Positions 1 through 8,658 of a DNA stretch of 21,681 bases are shown one piece after another. Origin of the DNA: an uncultured Panacagrimonas sp. Its GTDB lineage: Bacteria; Pseudomonadota; Gammaproteobacteria; Nevskiales; Nevskiaceae. Position 1 is the stretch's first letter. Each line of letters starts with the position of its first letter. The translations under genes and the position numbers were made by a program. The notes beneath the pieces are model-generated. The model was not told the origin of the DNA. It saw only the letters and a program-made list of their open reading frames with translations, and did not search any database. The stretch lies in NCBI GenBank assembly GCA_946481265.1, contig CAMLNE010000021.1, forward strand, positions 1 to 21,681, given 5' to 3'.

Positions 1-240
1 AGCCAATACATTTCGTCTCTCGTTCCTTGCGCTGCGCCAAAGCGACCTCCGCCGCCGTGACCGAAATAGCGTTAACAGGCCCTAGGCGCAGGCGCAGGGC
101 GGGACGGCGGCGATCCGGCGCGCACGCACGTCGCGCCCTGCACCCGTCCGGGGTGGTTTCGACCCGGCGCGGCGCCCCCTTTTGCCGTCCTGGCGCGGTC
201 GGACGGTTAGAATCCCGATCCTTTTGACGCGCTCATCCCG
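1..240. other. upstream region of hisG, no gene recognised
   Basis: No convincing coding region is seen in these 240 bases; the short open frames look like GC-rich noise. There is no run of His codons that would suggest a classical his attenuator peptide. A minus-strand ATG at 8-10 (codons M-Y-W before the window edge), preceded by an AAGGAA-like purine stretch, could be the start of a divergent gene leaving the window. Three codons are too few to support it. Confidence 0.4.
208..213 (+). promoter_or_regulatory. possible -10 box (TAGAAT) upstream of hisG
   Basis: TAGAAT lies 27 bases before the hisG ATG in a locally less GC-rich stretch. No good -35 is at the right distance: TTGCCG at 182-187 leaves a 20-base spacer. 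Similar TAxAAT hexamers precede the rhodanese gene and valS, so this may be the -10 form used by the host. Confidence 0.25.
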
Positions 241-885
241 ATGACCTCCCTGACGCTGGCCCTGTCCAAGGGCCGCATCCTCGAAGACAGCCTGCCCATG
301 CTCGATCGGCTGGGCCTTGCGCCCGCCGGTGATATCGACCGTCTGCTGCGTGTGCCTTCGCGCGACCCCAACCTGCACTTCCTGATCATCCGTCCTGCGG
401 ACGTGCCGACCTATGTCGAGCACGGTGCGGCGGACCTGGGCATCGTCGGCAAGGACGTGCTCATGGAGCACGGTGGCGAGGCGCTGTACGAGCCGCTGGA
501 CCTGGACATCGCCAAGTGCCGGCTGTCGATCGCCGCGGTGAAGGGCTCGCCCTTCGCACAGCCCGGGCCGGTCGATGTGCGCCGCCGCGTGCGCGTCGCG
601 ACCAAGTATCCCGAGATCACGCGCCGCCACTTCGCCGCGCGCGGCGAGCAGGTGGAGATCATCAAGCTCTACGGCTCAATGGAGCTGGCGCCGCTGGTGG
701 GCCTGGCCGACCTGATCGTGGACCTCGTGGCCACCGGCAACACGCTGCGGGCCAACGGGCTGGTGGAGACCGAGATCATCTGTCAGGTCAGCTCGCGCGT
801 GGTGGTGAACAAGGCCTCGATGAAGATGAAGCACGCCGTGCTGCGCGATCTGCTCATGCGCCTGCAGGCGCTCGGACCGGCCTGA
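241..885 (+). CDS. hisG: ATP phosphoribosyltransferase, catalytic subunit, short form (HisG-S)
   Basis: Catalyses the first step of histidine synthesis, joining ATP and PRPP to give phosphoribosyl-ATP in the cytosol. The protein is 214 residues. The HisG signature spans about residues 149-170, ending in the PRPP-binding [10 protein letters not shown]. The N-terminus ([16 protein letters not shown]) is also typical. The C-terminal regulatory ACT-like domain of the long form (about 290-300 residues) is absent, so this is the short form, which in characterised systems works with HisZ, a HisRS-like regulatory subunit. No hisZ lies in the window. ATG 241 is the first start giving the conserved N-terminus; no clear Shine-Dalgarno precedes it. 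hisD follows after 8 bases, so the two are surely co-transcribed. Confidence 0.96.
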   Translation: MTSLTLALSKGRILEDSLPMLDRLGLAPAGDIDRLLRVPSRDPNLHFLIIRPADVPTYVEHGAADLGIVGKDVLMEHGGEALYEPLDLDIAKCRLSIAAVKGSPFAQPGPVDVRRRVRVATKYPEITRRHFAARGEQVEIIKLYGSMELAPLVGLADLIVDLVATGNTLRANGLVETEIICQVSSRVVVNKASMKMKHAVLRDLLMRLQALGPA

Positions 886-893
886 ATCCCGCC

Positions 894-2186
894 ATGGACA
901 TCCAGCGTCTCGACAGCAGCGCTCCCGATTTCGATACCCGCCTCGGCCGCCTGCTGGACCGCGCGCCCGCGCAGGACGCGCAGGTGATGCGCGCGGTCGA
1001 GCAGATCGTCACCGACGTGCGCACGCGCGGCGATGCGGCCCTGCTCGAGTACACCAATCGCTTCGACCATTCGGCCTGGACCTCGGCGCCCCAGCTCGAA
1101 CTGGGTCGCGCGGAGCTCGACGCCGCCTGGGCCAGCCTGCCGGTCGAGCTGCGGCGCGCGCTGGAACAGGCGCACGCCCGCATCCGCGATTACGCCGAGC
1201 GCCAGCCGCTCGAGCCCTTCGAATTCGTCGACAGCCACGGCAGCCGCCTGGGCCAGCGCATCACGCCACTCGATCGCGTGGGCATCTACGTGCCCGGCGG
1301 CAAGGCCGCCTACCCGTCCTCGGTGCTGATGAACGCGGTCCCGGCCAAGGTCGCCGGCGTGGGCGAGATCGTGATGGTGGTGCCCACGCCGAACGGCGAG
1401 GCCAACCCGGTGGTGCTCGCTGCGGCCCACCTGGCCGGTGTCGACCGCGTGTTCCGCATCGGCGGCGCGCAGGCAGTGGCGGCGCTGGCCTACGGGACCG
1501 GGTCGGTGCCGGCGGTGGACAAGATCGTCGGTCCCGGCAACGCCTACGTGGCGGCGGCCAAGCGCCTGGTGTTCGGCCAGGTCGGCATCGACTCGATCGC
1601 CGGCCCCTCGGAGATCGTGGTGATCTCGGACGCCGGCAGCGATCCCGGCTGGATCGCGATGGACCTGTTCAGCCAGGCCGAACACGACGAGGACGCGCAG
1701 TCGATCCTGATCTCGCCGGACGCCGGGCTGCTCGAACGCGTCGCGCAGGCGATGGACCAGCGCATCGTCGCACTGCCGCGCGCCGCCATCGTGCGCGCCT
1801 CGATCGGCAATCGCGGCGCACTGATCCACGTGCGTTCGCTGGACGAGGCGGTGGACGTGGCCAATCGCATCGCGCCGGAGCACCTGGAGCTGGCGGTCGA
1901 CCAGCCGCGCGCGCTGCTCGAGCGGGTGCGTCACGCCGGTGCCGTGTTCCTGGGACGCCACACGCCGGAGGCCTTCGGCGACTACTGCGCGGGCCCCAAT
2001 CACGTGCTGCCGACCTCGCGCGCGGCGCGCTTCTCGAATCCACTGGGCGTCTACGAGTTCCAGAAGCGCAGCAGTCTGATCGAGTGCTCGCCCGAGGGCG
2101 CGCGTGCCCTTTCCCACATCGCCGCCACCATCGCGGACGCCGAGGGCCTGCACGCGCACGCTGCCTCGGCACGGGATCGCGCATGA
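894..2186 (+). CDS. hisD: histidinol dehydrogenase
   Basis: Zinc-dependent, NAD-linked four-electron oxidation of L-histidinol to L-histidine, the last step of the pathway. The protein is 430 residues from ATG 894, close to the 434 of E. coli HisD. Expected zinc ligands are visible by motif: Q261 and H264 in SQAEHDED, D363 in [10 protein letters not shown], and H422 near the C-terminus. The catalytic Glu-His pair is E329-H330 in IAPEHLEL. The frame is open upstream to 516, but that extension overlaps hisG and has no HisD character, so the start is placed 8 bases after the hisG stop. The stop overlaps the next gene's start as ATGA (2183-2186). The usual follower hisC is missing. Confidence 0.97.
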   Translation: MDIQRLDSSAPDFDTRLGRLLDRAPAQDAQVMRAVEQIVTDVRTRGDAALLEYTNRFDHSAWTSAPQLELGRAELDAAWASLPVELRRALEQAHARIRDYAERQPLEPFEFVDSHGSRLGQRITPLDRVGIYVPGGKAAYPSSVLMNAVPAKVAGVGEIVMVVPTPNGEANPVVLAAAHLAGVDRVFRIGGAQAVAALAYGTGSVPAVDKIVGPGNAYVAAAKRLVFGQVGIDSIAGPSEIVVISDAGSDPGWIAMDLFSQAEHDEDAQSILISPDAGLLERVAQAMDQRIVALPRAAIVRASIGNRGALIHVRSLDEAVDVANRIAPEHLELAVDQPRALLERVRHAGAVFLGRHTPEAFGDYCAGPNHVLPTSRAARFSNPLGVYEFQKRSSLIECSPEGARALSHIAATIADAEGLHAHAASARDRA

Positions 2187-3583
2187 CGCAGTCGATCGAT
2201 TCCGCCCGGGGTCCGGCCTGGCCCCGCCGGGCGGCACCCGCCTTCAGCGGCATCGCCTGGCCGATGCTGCCGGACAACGATGCGCTGCGGCTCTACACGC
2301 TCGCCGACGAACTCGCCCGATCGGAACGCCGCGAGGCGTCGCTGATCGAGCAGAACCAGTTCGTGCAGCTGCGGCCGCTGCTGGCGTTTGCGCGCGCCAC
2401 GATTCCCTTCTATCGCCGGCGCCTGGACGCGGCCGGCTATGTCGCGGGCATGCCGATCACACCCGAGTTCTGGGCGCGCATCCCGCTGCTGCGGCGCGCT
2501 GACGTCCAGCGGCACAACGCCGAGCTGTGCAGCAGCTCGATGCCGGCCGATCACGGGCCGATGCACGAGACGCAGACCTCGGGGTCGACGGGCCAGCCGG
2601 TGCGGGTCAAGGGCACGGCGATCACGCGCCTGATGTGGTACGCGCTGACCCTGCGCCACTACGCCTGGCATATCGACAACCTGCAGGGAAAGCTCGGCGT
2701 GATCCGTGCACTGGCCACGTCCGGACCGGGCAGCGGACAGCAGGGGCAGACCTGGGGACGGCCGTTCAATCGCCTCTACCAGACCGGGCCCTCGGCAAGC
2801 GCGGACTGCCGCCAGGACGTCGCCAACCTGCTGGAATGGCTCGACCGCGAGCAGCCGGAACACCTGCTGGTGTTTCCATCGACCCTGGAGGCCATGGCGC
2901 TGCGAATCCGCGCGCAGTCGCGCACCGCGCCGCGCCTGAAGACCGTCATCACCACCTCGGAGACCCTGGCCGCCCCGGTCCGTGCGCTGGCGCAGGAGGT
3001 GTTCGACTGTCGCATCGCCGACATGTACACCGCCCAGGAGGTCGGCTACATCGCGCTGCAGTGCCCGGAAACCGACAACTACCACGTGCAGTCCGAAAGC
3101 CTGCTGGTGGAGATCCTGGACGACGACGGCCAGCCCTGCGCGCCGGGGCAGCCGGGACGCGTGGCCGTCACCACCCTGCACAACTTCGCCAGCCCGCTGC
3201 TGCGCTACCTGATCGGCGACTACGCGGTGATGGGGCCTCCCTGCGCCTGCGGTCGCGGCCTGCCGACGCTCGAGCGCGTGCTCGGACGCACGCGCAATCT
3301 CATCGCGCTGCCCGATGGGCGTCGCTACTGGCCGGTGCTGTACGCGGAAAGCTGGTCGGGCATCGCGCCCATCCACCAGATCCAGCTCGTGCAGAAGACG
3401 CCCGAGCGCTTCCTCGTGCGCATGCATGCGGAGCGTGAGCTGCTCGACAGCGAGCGCGAGCGGCTGGTCGAGGTCTTCCGCAAGTCGCTGGGCTACCCGT
3501 TCGAGTTCGACTTCGAGCAGCTGGCCGAGCGCATCGTCTACGCCAACGGCAAGTTCGACTCGATCGTGTCGGAAGTCCCGTAG
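2183..3583 (+). CDS. PaaK/CapK-type adenylate-forming ligase (phenylacetate-CoA ligase family)
   Basis: Predicted to activate a carboxylic acid as an acyl-adenylate, with later transfer to CoA or another acceptor. The protein is 466 residues from ATG 2183. Visible motifs are the phosphate-binding loop TSGSTGQPV (from residue 132), the adenine-binding Y-x-x-x-E type motif YTAQE (282-286), LIGDY with the ribose-binding Asp at 346, and CACGR (about 353-357), which resembles PaaK. No carrier-protein domain or signal peptide is seen. The start overlaps the hisD stop as ATGA, implying translational coupling to the his genes. The substrate cannot be told. No paa genes are nearby, so phenylacetate catabolism is unlikely; family members of the CapK type occur in surface-polymer and natural-product loci. 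Confidence 0.85.
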   Translation: MTQSIDSARGPAWPRRAAPAFSGIAWPMLPDNDALRLYTLADELARSERREASLIEQNQFVQLRPLLAFARATIPFYRRRLDAAGYVAGMPITPEFWARIPLLRRADVQRHNAELCSSSMPADHGPMHETQTSGSTGQPVRVKGTAITRLMWYALTLRHYAWHIDNLQGKLGVIRALATSGPGSGQQGQTWGRPFNRLYQTGPSASADCRQDVANLLEWLDREQPEHLLVFPSTLEAMALRIRAQSRTAPRLKTVITTSETLAAPVRALAQEVFDCRIADMYTAQEVGYIALQCPETDNYHVQSESLLVEILDDDGQPCAPGQPGRVAVTTLHNFASPLLRYLIGDYAVMGPPCACGRGLPTLERVLGRTRNLIALPDGRRYWPVLYAESWSGIAPIHQIQLVQKTPERFLVRMHAERELLDSERERLVEVFRKSLGYPFEFDFEQLAERIVYANGKFDSIVSEVP

Positions 3584-3587
3584 GAGA
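3582..3587 (+). promoter_or_regulatory. Shine-Dalgarno AGGAGA overlapping the ligase stop codon
   Basis: AGGAGA at 3582-3587 overlaps the TAG stop (3581-3583) of the ligase and lies four bases before the methyltransferase ATG at 3592. It is one of the strongest ribosome binding sites in the window and fixes the methyltransferase start. Ribosomes finishing the ligase would cover it, which suggests coupled synthesis of the two enzymes. Confidence 0.75.
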
Positions 3588-3591
3588 GACC

Positions 3592-4362
3592 ATGTCCGCA
3601 CCGTATGTCCGCGATTCGTACCAGGAGATCTTCCAGGAGCGCGGGCGCTCGTACAACGCGGCCAACCAGCTGTGTCCGGAGGCACGCGAGACCGAGCGCG
3701 CGCTGCTGATCGACTACCTCCAGCTCGAGCCGGATCACCTGCTGTGCGACGCCGCCTGCGGCGGGGGATACCTTGCCGACGCGGCCAGCCAGGTGCTCGG
3801 CGTGCAGCGGATCATCTGCGTGGATCCCTCTGCCGTGCTGATCAGTGCACTCGATCCGCGCTATCCGCGGCTGGTCGCACATATCGACCAGATCCCGCTG
3901 CGGGCAGACAGCGTCGACCGGGTGGCCTGCCTGACCGGCCTGCATCACCTGCCCGACGTGGACGGCTTCTTTGCCCAGGCCGCGCGCATCCTGCGTCCGG
4001 GCGGCCTGCTCGCGGCCGCCGACGTGCTGCTCGACACCGCGCCGGCCCGCTTCCTCAACGGCCCCTGCGACCGCTATTCCGCCACCGGCCACGACGGCCG
4101 CTTCCTGGCGCCGGGCGAACTCGAGTCGCGCATGCGGCAGGCCGGCTTCATCGACATCGTGGAGCGGCAGGAGATCTATTCCTGGCGATTCCCCGATCGC
4201 GCCACCCTGGTCAGCTTCTGTACGCAGCTGTTCGGCCTGGTCAATGCACTGCCTGCGCAGGTCGACGCCGCCATCGAGGAGTACCTGCACCCGCGCGCCT
4301 GCGCCACCGGCATCGAGTTTCCCTGGACGCTGGCCTACGCAAGCGGTCGGTTGCCGGCGTAG
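3592..4362 (+). CDS. class I SAM-dependent methyltransferase
   Basis: Predicted to transfer a methyl group from S-adenosylmethionine to a small molecule. The protein is 256 residues. Motif I is a variant, DAACGGGYLA (53-62), ending beta-strand 1. The acidic residue binding the SAM ribose is D78 in IICVDPS. Motif II/post-II is VACLTGLHHLPDVDGF, and motif III is ILRPGGLLAAADV (133-145). This is the UbiE/Methyltransf_11 pattern. No membrane segment is seen. It begins 8 bases after the ligase with a strong Shine-Dalgarno, so the two probably act in one short pathway on one product, for example O- or C-methylation of an activated acid. The substrate is unknown. Confidence 0.88.
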   Translation: MSAPYVRDSYQEIFQERGRSYNAANQLCPEARETERALLIDYLQLEPDHLLCDAACGGGYLADAASQVLGVQRIICVDPSAVLISALDPRYPRLVAHIDQIPLRADSVDRVACLTGLHHLPDVDGFFAQAARILRPGGLLAAADVLLDTAPARFLNGPCDRYSATGHDGRFLAPGELESRMRQAGFIDIVERQEIYSWRFPDRATLVSFCTQLFGLVNALPAQVDAAIEEYLHPRACATGIEFPWTLAYASGRLPA

Positions 4363-4451
4363 CCCGCTCCGCGAGCAGCCGCACCGGGCCTTGAAACCGC
4401 GCGCGGCCGCGGCAGACTGTGGACCGCCTCCTGCCAATCGCCGCGCATCCG

Positions 4452-5372
4452 ATGGCCACAGCCGATGCCTCGCCTCTCCTGCACGCTTCCGGAAGCGGCC
4501 GGCCGAACCCGCCACGCAACGCCGCCCGATGGGTGGCCTGCGCGCTCAGCGGCCTGCTTGCGGCCTGCGAGCCGGCCTTCGATGTCGACTTCGTCGCCAC
4601 GCCGCTGCCGGGTGACGGCGAGGTCCTGCTGCGACTGGAGGGGGTCGAGCTGCGCAAGACCGGTGGCGGCACCGAGCGCATCGATCGCGGCTCGACCGGC
4701 GAATACCGGATCCCCGGCCAGACCGACCCGGTGGCGCGCGAACTGATCTCCAACAGCGATATCGATGGTGGCGAGTACGCCGGCCTGCGGCTGCGGCTGG
4801 CCGACCCGGCCGGCCAGGTCGCGCGCGTCGGCCAGACCCGCCAGGACATCGAGATCGGCAACGCCGACGGCGACGAGGCCGCGGTGGCCTTCATGGTCGA
4901 TTCCGACGAGGACGAGCGCATCTCGCTGCTGGTCGTGCTCGACCTGGTGCTGTCGCTGTCCCGCGAGGAGGGCGAGCCCGGCTTCACGCTCGATCCCCGC
5001 ATCCGCGCGATGGAGACGCAGGACATCGCCGCCGTCCGCGGCAGCATTCCGGCGACCCGCTTCATCAACACCGCCTGTACCGCCGGCACCACCCTGGTCT
5101 ACGCCTTCGCCGGCAAGGACATCACGCCCGACGAGCGCGACGGCAGCGGCGTCGAACCCCTGGCCACCGCCGAAATCCGGCGCAACGGCGCGGGCACCGC
5201 CGGCACCTATCGCCTCGACCCCCTGCCACCCGGCGACTACACCCTGGCCTTCACCTGCCAGGGCGAACGCGAGAACGGCCGGCTTGCCGCCGAGGACGGC
5301 ATCGAGTTCTTCGAGGGCGCGCAGCTCAAGCTCGAGCCCGGCGACGATCTGACCGTCGATTTCGAGGCCTGA
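4452..5372 (+). CDS. predicted lipoprotein, DUF4382-like
   Basis: A 306-residue secreted protein of unknown function. A hydrophobic stretch ending in the lipobox L-A-A-C (Cys39) suggests lipidation and anchoring in the membrane facing the periplasm. The n-region before it (about 25 residues) is long; the alternative GTG start at 4419 makes it longer, and no nearer start retains a positive charge. After the Cys, the pattern EVLLRLEGVELRKTGGG resembles the opening of DUF4382 proteins, which are Ca-binding-like or beta-sandwich lipoproteins. The body is Asp/Glu-rich (NADGDEAAVAFMVDSDEDE), and the C-terminal part (YRLDPLPPGDYTLAFTC) looks like a carboxypeptidase-regulatory or Ig-like beta fold. 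It precedes an ABC exporter on the same strand by about 100 bases, so a functional link is possible but unproven. Confidence 0.7.
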   Translation: MATADASPLLHASGSGRPNPPRNAARWVACALSGLLAACEPAFDVDFVATPLPGDGEVLLRLEGVELRKTGGGTERIDRGSTGEYRIPGQTDPVARELISNSDIDGGEYAGLRLRLADPAGQVARVGQTRQDIEIGNADGDEAAVAFMVDSDEDERISLLVVLDLVLSLSREEGEPGFTLDPRIRAMETQDIAAVRGSIPATRFINTACTAGTTLVYAFAGKDITPDERDGSGVEPLATAEIRRNGAGTAGTYRLDPLPPGDYTLAFTCQGERENGRLAAEDGIEFFEGAQLKLEPGDDLTVDFEA

Positions 5373-5472
5373 GCGCCCGCCGTGGCGCCTTGCCGCCGCG
5401 CCGGATGTTTTGGAAAGCCCCGGCCAAGCTGCCAAGCTAGCCCCGTTCCCGCTCTCCCTTTCGCTGCCCTCG

Positions 5473-6717
5473 ATGGAAGACAAGTCGGCGCTGCTCGACA
5501 GCCTCAGGATCGATCGCGGTCCGCTGCAGGAACCCGCATCCGGAAAGCTGCGTGGCGTGCTGATCGCCGGCGCGGTGATCCTGGTGGCCGCACTGGCCTG
5601 GTGGTTCCTGCGTCCGGATCCGACGATCGCGGTGCGCACCACCACCGCGCGTGCGCTGGGCAGTGCCGGGGCGAGTGGCGGCTCGGTGCTCGACGCGTCC
5701 GGCTACGTGGTGGCGCGCCGCCGCGCCACGGTCTCATCGAAGGTCACCGGAAAGGTCGTCGAGCTGCTGATCGAAGAAGGCTCGCAGGTCAAGGAAGGCG
5801 AGGTGCTGGCACGCATCGACGACTCCAACCTGCGCGCCCAGCTGGATCTGTCGCGCGCCCAGCTCGAAGCCACCCGCGCCCAGCTTGCCGAGGTGCAGGT
5901 GCAGCTCGGGGAGGCCGATCGCAATCTGGCACGCACGCGCGAGCTGGCCCGTCGCAAGCTGCTCAGCGAGTCGGCGCTGGACACCGCGCAGGCCCGGGCC
6001 GACGGCCTGCGCGCCAGCCTGGAGAGCACGCGCCGCAATGTCGTGGTGGCCGAGCGCAGCGTCGCCGTGCAGCAGCAGCAGCTCGACGATACCGTCGTGC
6101 GCGCGCCCTTTGCCGGCGTGATCACGGTGAAGAATGCCCAGCCCGGCGAGATGATCTCGCCGCTGTCGGCCGGCGGCGACGGCACGCGTACCGGCATCGG
6201 CACGCTGGTGGACATGGCCTCGCTGGAAGTGGAGGTCGACGTCAACGAGAACTTCATCAACCGCGTGCAATCCGGCCAGCCGGCGCAGACCACGCTCAAT
6301 GCCTACCCGGACTGGAAGATCCCGTCCCGCGTCATCGCGGTGATTCCCACCGCGGATCGCAGCAAGGCAACGGTCAAGGTGCGCATCGCGCTGGAGGTCG
6401 ACGATCCGCGGGTGCTGCCGGAGATGGGCGCGCGGGTCAGCTTCCTTGCGCCGGAGCAGCCGGATGCGGCGGCACCGGAGCGGCCGGTCGTGCTGGTCGA
6501 CAGCGCCGCGATCGTGCGCGACGCGGCCGGCGTCGCCGTGTTCGTGCTGCGCGGGGAGACGGTGGAGCGACGCGCGGTGACGCCCGGCAAGACGCGCGGT
6601 GCCGACACCGAGATCACCGCCGGCCTCGCCGGCGGCGAGATCCTGGCGGCCAGCAGACTCGACGAGCTGGCGGACGGCGCCTCGGTGCGGCGCGACGATG
6701 CAGCAGCGGAGCAATGA
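5473..6717 (+). CDS. periplasmic adaptor (membrane fusion) subunit, MacA/HlyD type
   Basis: Bridges an inner-membrane ABC exporter to an outer-membrane channel. The protein is 414 residues from ATG 5473. The upstream in-frame TTG at 5410 would add a stretch with no conserved character. A single N-terminal membrane anchor spans about residues 27-46. A biotinyl-lipoyl half-motif follows (GYVVARRRATVSSKVTGKVV into IEEGSQVKEGEVLARID, about 76-115). Next comes a long Gln/Ala/Leu/Arg-rich coiled-coil hairpin (about 118-200), then the second lipoyl half around VRAPFAGVITVKNAQPGEMI and beta-barrel and membrane-proximal domains. The stop overlaps the ATPase region, so this is an operon. No TolC-like gene is in the window. 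Confidence 0.9.
   Translation: MEDKSALLDSLRIDRGPLQEPASGKLRGVLIAGAVILVAALAWWFLRPDPTIAVRTTTARALGSAGASGGSVLDASGYVVARRRATVSSKVTGKVVELLIEEGSQVKEGEVLARIDDSNLRAQLDLSRAQLEATRAQLAEVQVQLGEADRNLARTRELARRKLLSESALDTAQARADGLRASLESTRRNVVVAERSVAVQQQQLDDTVVRAPFAGVITVKNAQPGEMISPLSAGGDGTRTGIGTLVDMASLEVEVDVNENFINRVQSGQPAQTTLNAYPDWKIPSRVIAVIPTADRSKATVKVRIALEVDDPRVLPEMGARVSFLAPEQPDAAAPERPVVLVDSAAIVRDAAGVAVFVLRGETVERRAVTPGKTRGADTEITAGLAGGEILAASRLDELADGASVRRDDAAAEQ
6708..6711 (+). promoter_or_regulatory. Shine-Dalgarno GGAG deciding the ATPase start
   Basis: GGAG lies 8 bases before ATG 6720 but only 2 bases before ATG 6714. Normal spacing favours 6720; the ATGA overlap with the adaptor stop (6714-6717) favours 6714. 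The two choices differ by two residues (M-N). Confidence 0.5.
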
Positions 6718-6719
6718 AC

Positions 6720-7409
6720 ATGGCAAGTCCCCTGATCCGGTTGCGCGACGTCTCCAAGCACTACGTACGCGGCCGGCAGCGCGTCGAGGTGCTGCAGAAG
6801 CTGAGCCTGGACATCAACGAGGGCGATTTCCTCGCCCTGATGGGACCCTCCGGTTCCGGCAAGACCACCCTGCTCAACCTCATCGGCGGGCTGGATCGCG
6901 CCAGCCAGGGCAGCGTGATCGTGGCCGGCCAGCCGCTGGAGAAGCTCGGCTCCGGCGGCCTGGCCGCCTGGCGCGCGCGGCACGTCGGCTTCGTCTTCCA
7001 GTTCTACAACCTGCTGCCGGTGCTCAGCGCCGCGCGCAATGTCGAGCTACCGCTGCTGCTGACCCGCCTGTCCAGCGCGCAGCGCGCCCGCCACGTGACG
7101 GCCGCGCTGAGCATCGTGGGGCTGGCCGATCGCGCGCAGCACAAGCCGAGCGAGCTGTCCGGCGGCCAGGCCCAGCGCGTGGCGATCGCGCGTGCGCTGG
7201 TTGCGGATCCCACCCTGCTGGTCTGCGACGAGCCGACCGGCGACCTCGACCGCAAGACCGCCGACGAGATCCTCGGCCTGCTGCAGGAACTCAATCGCCA
7301 GCACGGCAAGACCATCGTGATGGTCACGCATGACCCGAAGGCCGCCGAATACGCCAGCCACCAGCTGCACCTGGACAAGGGCCAGCTGGTGGAACAGGCG
7401 CAGGCCTGA
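6720..7409 (+). CDS. ABC transporter ATP-binding protein, MacB/LolD type
   Basis: Cytosolic ATPase that powers the two FtsX-type permeases encoded downstream. The protein is 229 residues from ATG 6720 (231 from 6714). All ABC motifs are intact: Walker A GPSGSGKTT (42-50), Q-loop FQFYNLLPVLSA with Q94, signature LSGGQ (146-150), Walker B LLVCDEP (166-172) followed by the D-loop GDLD, and the switch His204 in VMVTHD. The NLLPVLSA sequence after the Q-loop and the short length are typical of the MacB/LolD/FtsE group, which drive mechanotransmission rather than import. There is no fused membrane domain, unlike MacB itself. The start touches the adaptor gene. Confidence 0.95.
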   Translation: MASPLIRLRDVSKHYVRGRQRVEVLQKLSLDINEGDFLALMGPSGSGKTTLLNLIGGLDRASQGSVIVAGQPLEKLGSGGLAAWRARHVGFVFQFYNLLPVLSAARNVELPLLLTRLSSAQRARHVTAALSIVGLADRAQHKPSELSGGQAQRVAIARALVADPTLLVCDEPTGDLDRKTADEILGLLQELNRQHGKTIVMVTHDPKAAEYASHQLHLDKGQLVEQAQA

Positions 7410-7419
7410 GGCCGCCACC

Positions 7420-7494
7420 ATGACGCAGGTCTTCACGGCAGCACACGTCGCAGCTGCGGTCCTGCCCGGCGCCGGCTGGCGCGGCCGCGCATGA
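7420..7494 (+). CDS. 24-codon mini-ORF between ATPase and permease
   Basis: ATG 7420 opens 10 bases after the ATPase stop and reads MTQVFTAAHV and on for 24 codons. It closes at TGA 7492-7494, which overlaps the permease ATG (7491-7493) as ATGA. It has no Shine-Dalgarno of its own that I can see and no recognisable domain. It could carry ribosomes from the ATPase to the permease, whose own start lacks a good ribosome binding site. It could also be chance, since GC-rich DNA has few stops. Confidence 0.3.
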   Translation: MTQVFTAAHVAAAVLPGAGWRGRA

Positions 7495-8654
7495 AATATT
7501 TCCCCCTGCTGTGGGCCGCGCTGTGGCGCCGCAAGCCACGCACCATCTATACGGGCCTGTCGATCGTGGTGTCCTTCCTGCTGTTCGGCCTGCTGCAGGC
7601 GTTCAACGCGGCGATCAACAGCGGCGTGGAAGTCTCCGGCGCCGATCGCCTGGTGACCACCGGCAAGTACTCGCTCACCCAGGTGCTGCCCTTTTCGTAC
7701 TACCAGCAGATCCAGAACGTCGAGGGTGTCGCGCAGGCCACGCATGCCTCGTGGTTCGGCGGCGTCTACCAGAGCGAGCGCAACTTCTTCGCCCAGTTCC
7801 CGGCGGACGTCGAGAGCTATCTGGACATCTATCCGGAGATCGTGATCGCGCCGGACCAGCGGCAGAAGCTGCTCGAGACGCGCACCGGCGCGATCGTCGC
7901 CAGGACGCTGGCCGATCGCTTCGGCTGGAAGATCGGCGACCGCATCCCGATCCAGGCCACCATCTGGCCACTGGCCGACGGCAGCAACGCCTGGGAATTC
8001 GAGCTGGTGGGAATCTTCGACGCGCGCACCGCGGCCGAGCGCGGCCAGCAGGAGATGATGCTGTTCCGCCATGACTACTTCGACGAGGCGCGCAAGTTCG
8101 GCAAGGGCACGGTGGGCTGGTTCATCACGCAGGTCGAGGATCCCTCGCGCATGAGCGAGGTCGCGGCGCGCATCGATGCGCTGTTCGCCAACTCGCCCAA
8201 CCCGGTCAAGACGCAGACCGAGAAGGCCTTCAACCAGGCCTTCATCAAGCAGCTGGGCGACATCGGCTTCATCATCAGCTCGATCATGGGGGCGGTGCTG
8301 TTCACGCTGCTGATGCTCACCGGCAACACCATGATGCAGAGCGTGCGCGAGCGCGTACCCGAACTGGCCGTGCTCAAGACCATCGGCTTTCGCGACGGCC
8401 AGGTGCTTTCGCTGGTGCTGGCCGAGGCCGGGCTGATGTGCCTGCTGTCGGCCGCGCTCGGCGTGGGGCTGGCCTCGATCCTGATCCCGCTGATGACCCC
8501 GCACCTGCCCTCGGGCTTCGCCGGCATGCAGCTGCGCCCGACGGTATTGCTCGATGCGCTGCTGATCGCGGCGGTGCTGGCGCTGCTGGTGGGCGCGCTG
8601 CCGGCGCTGCGCGCGATGCGCCTGGACATCGTCAACGCACTGGCAGGGCACTGA
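7491..8654 (+). CDS. ABC transporter permease, FtsX/MacB fold (first of two)
   Basis: Inner-membrane subunit of the exporter, 387 residues. It has one membrane segment near the N-terminus (about 19-40) and a large periplasmic MacB_PCD-like domain (about 41-255). Three more segments follow at about 260-282, 311-332 and 353-373, the FtsX-type topology. The conserved FtsX-family stretch after the second segment is present (RVPELAVLKTIGFRDGQVL). The periplasmic domain contains the usual IGDRIPI pattern (LADRFGWKIGDRIPIQATIW). It forms a heteromeric pair with the next gene, 4 bases away. The ATG has no clear Shine-Dalgarno, and the start may depend on translation from upstream. Confidence 0.9.
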   Translation: MKYFPLLWAALWRRKPRTIYTGLSIVVSFLLFGLLQAFNAAINSGVEVSGADRLVTTGKYSLTQVLPFSYYQQIQNVEGVAQATHASWFGGVYQSERNFFAQFPADVESYLDIYPEIVIAPDQRQKLLETRTGAIVARTLADRFGWKIGDRIPIQATIWPLADGSNAWEFELVGIFDARTAAERGQQEMMLFRHDYFDEARKFGKGTVGWFITQVEDPSRMSEVAARIDALFANSPNPVKTQTEKAFNQAFIKQLGDIGFIISSIMGAVLFTLLMLTGNTMMQSVRERVPELAVLKTIGFRDGQVLSLVLAEAGLMCLLSAALGVGLASILIPLMTPHLPSGFAGMQLRPTVLLDALLIAAVLALLVGALPALRAMRLDIVNALAGH

Positions 8655-8658
8655 CGCC

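Noticed and set aside
1..240. his leader peptide or attenuator
   Set aside because: No short frame with consecutive His codons and no clear terminator/antiterminator pair before hisG.
516..893. Upstream extension of the hisD frame
   Set aside because: It overlaps hisG in another frame and lacks HisD-like sequence; ATG 894 gives the family's normal length.
783..2237. Long minus-strand open frame opposite hisD (484 codons)
   Set aside because: Antisense shadow of a GC-rich gene; composition is His/Arg/Gln-rich with no family motif, while the plus strand has HisD motifs throughout.
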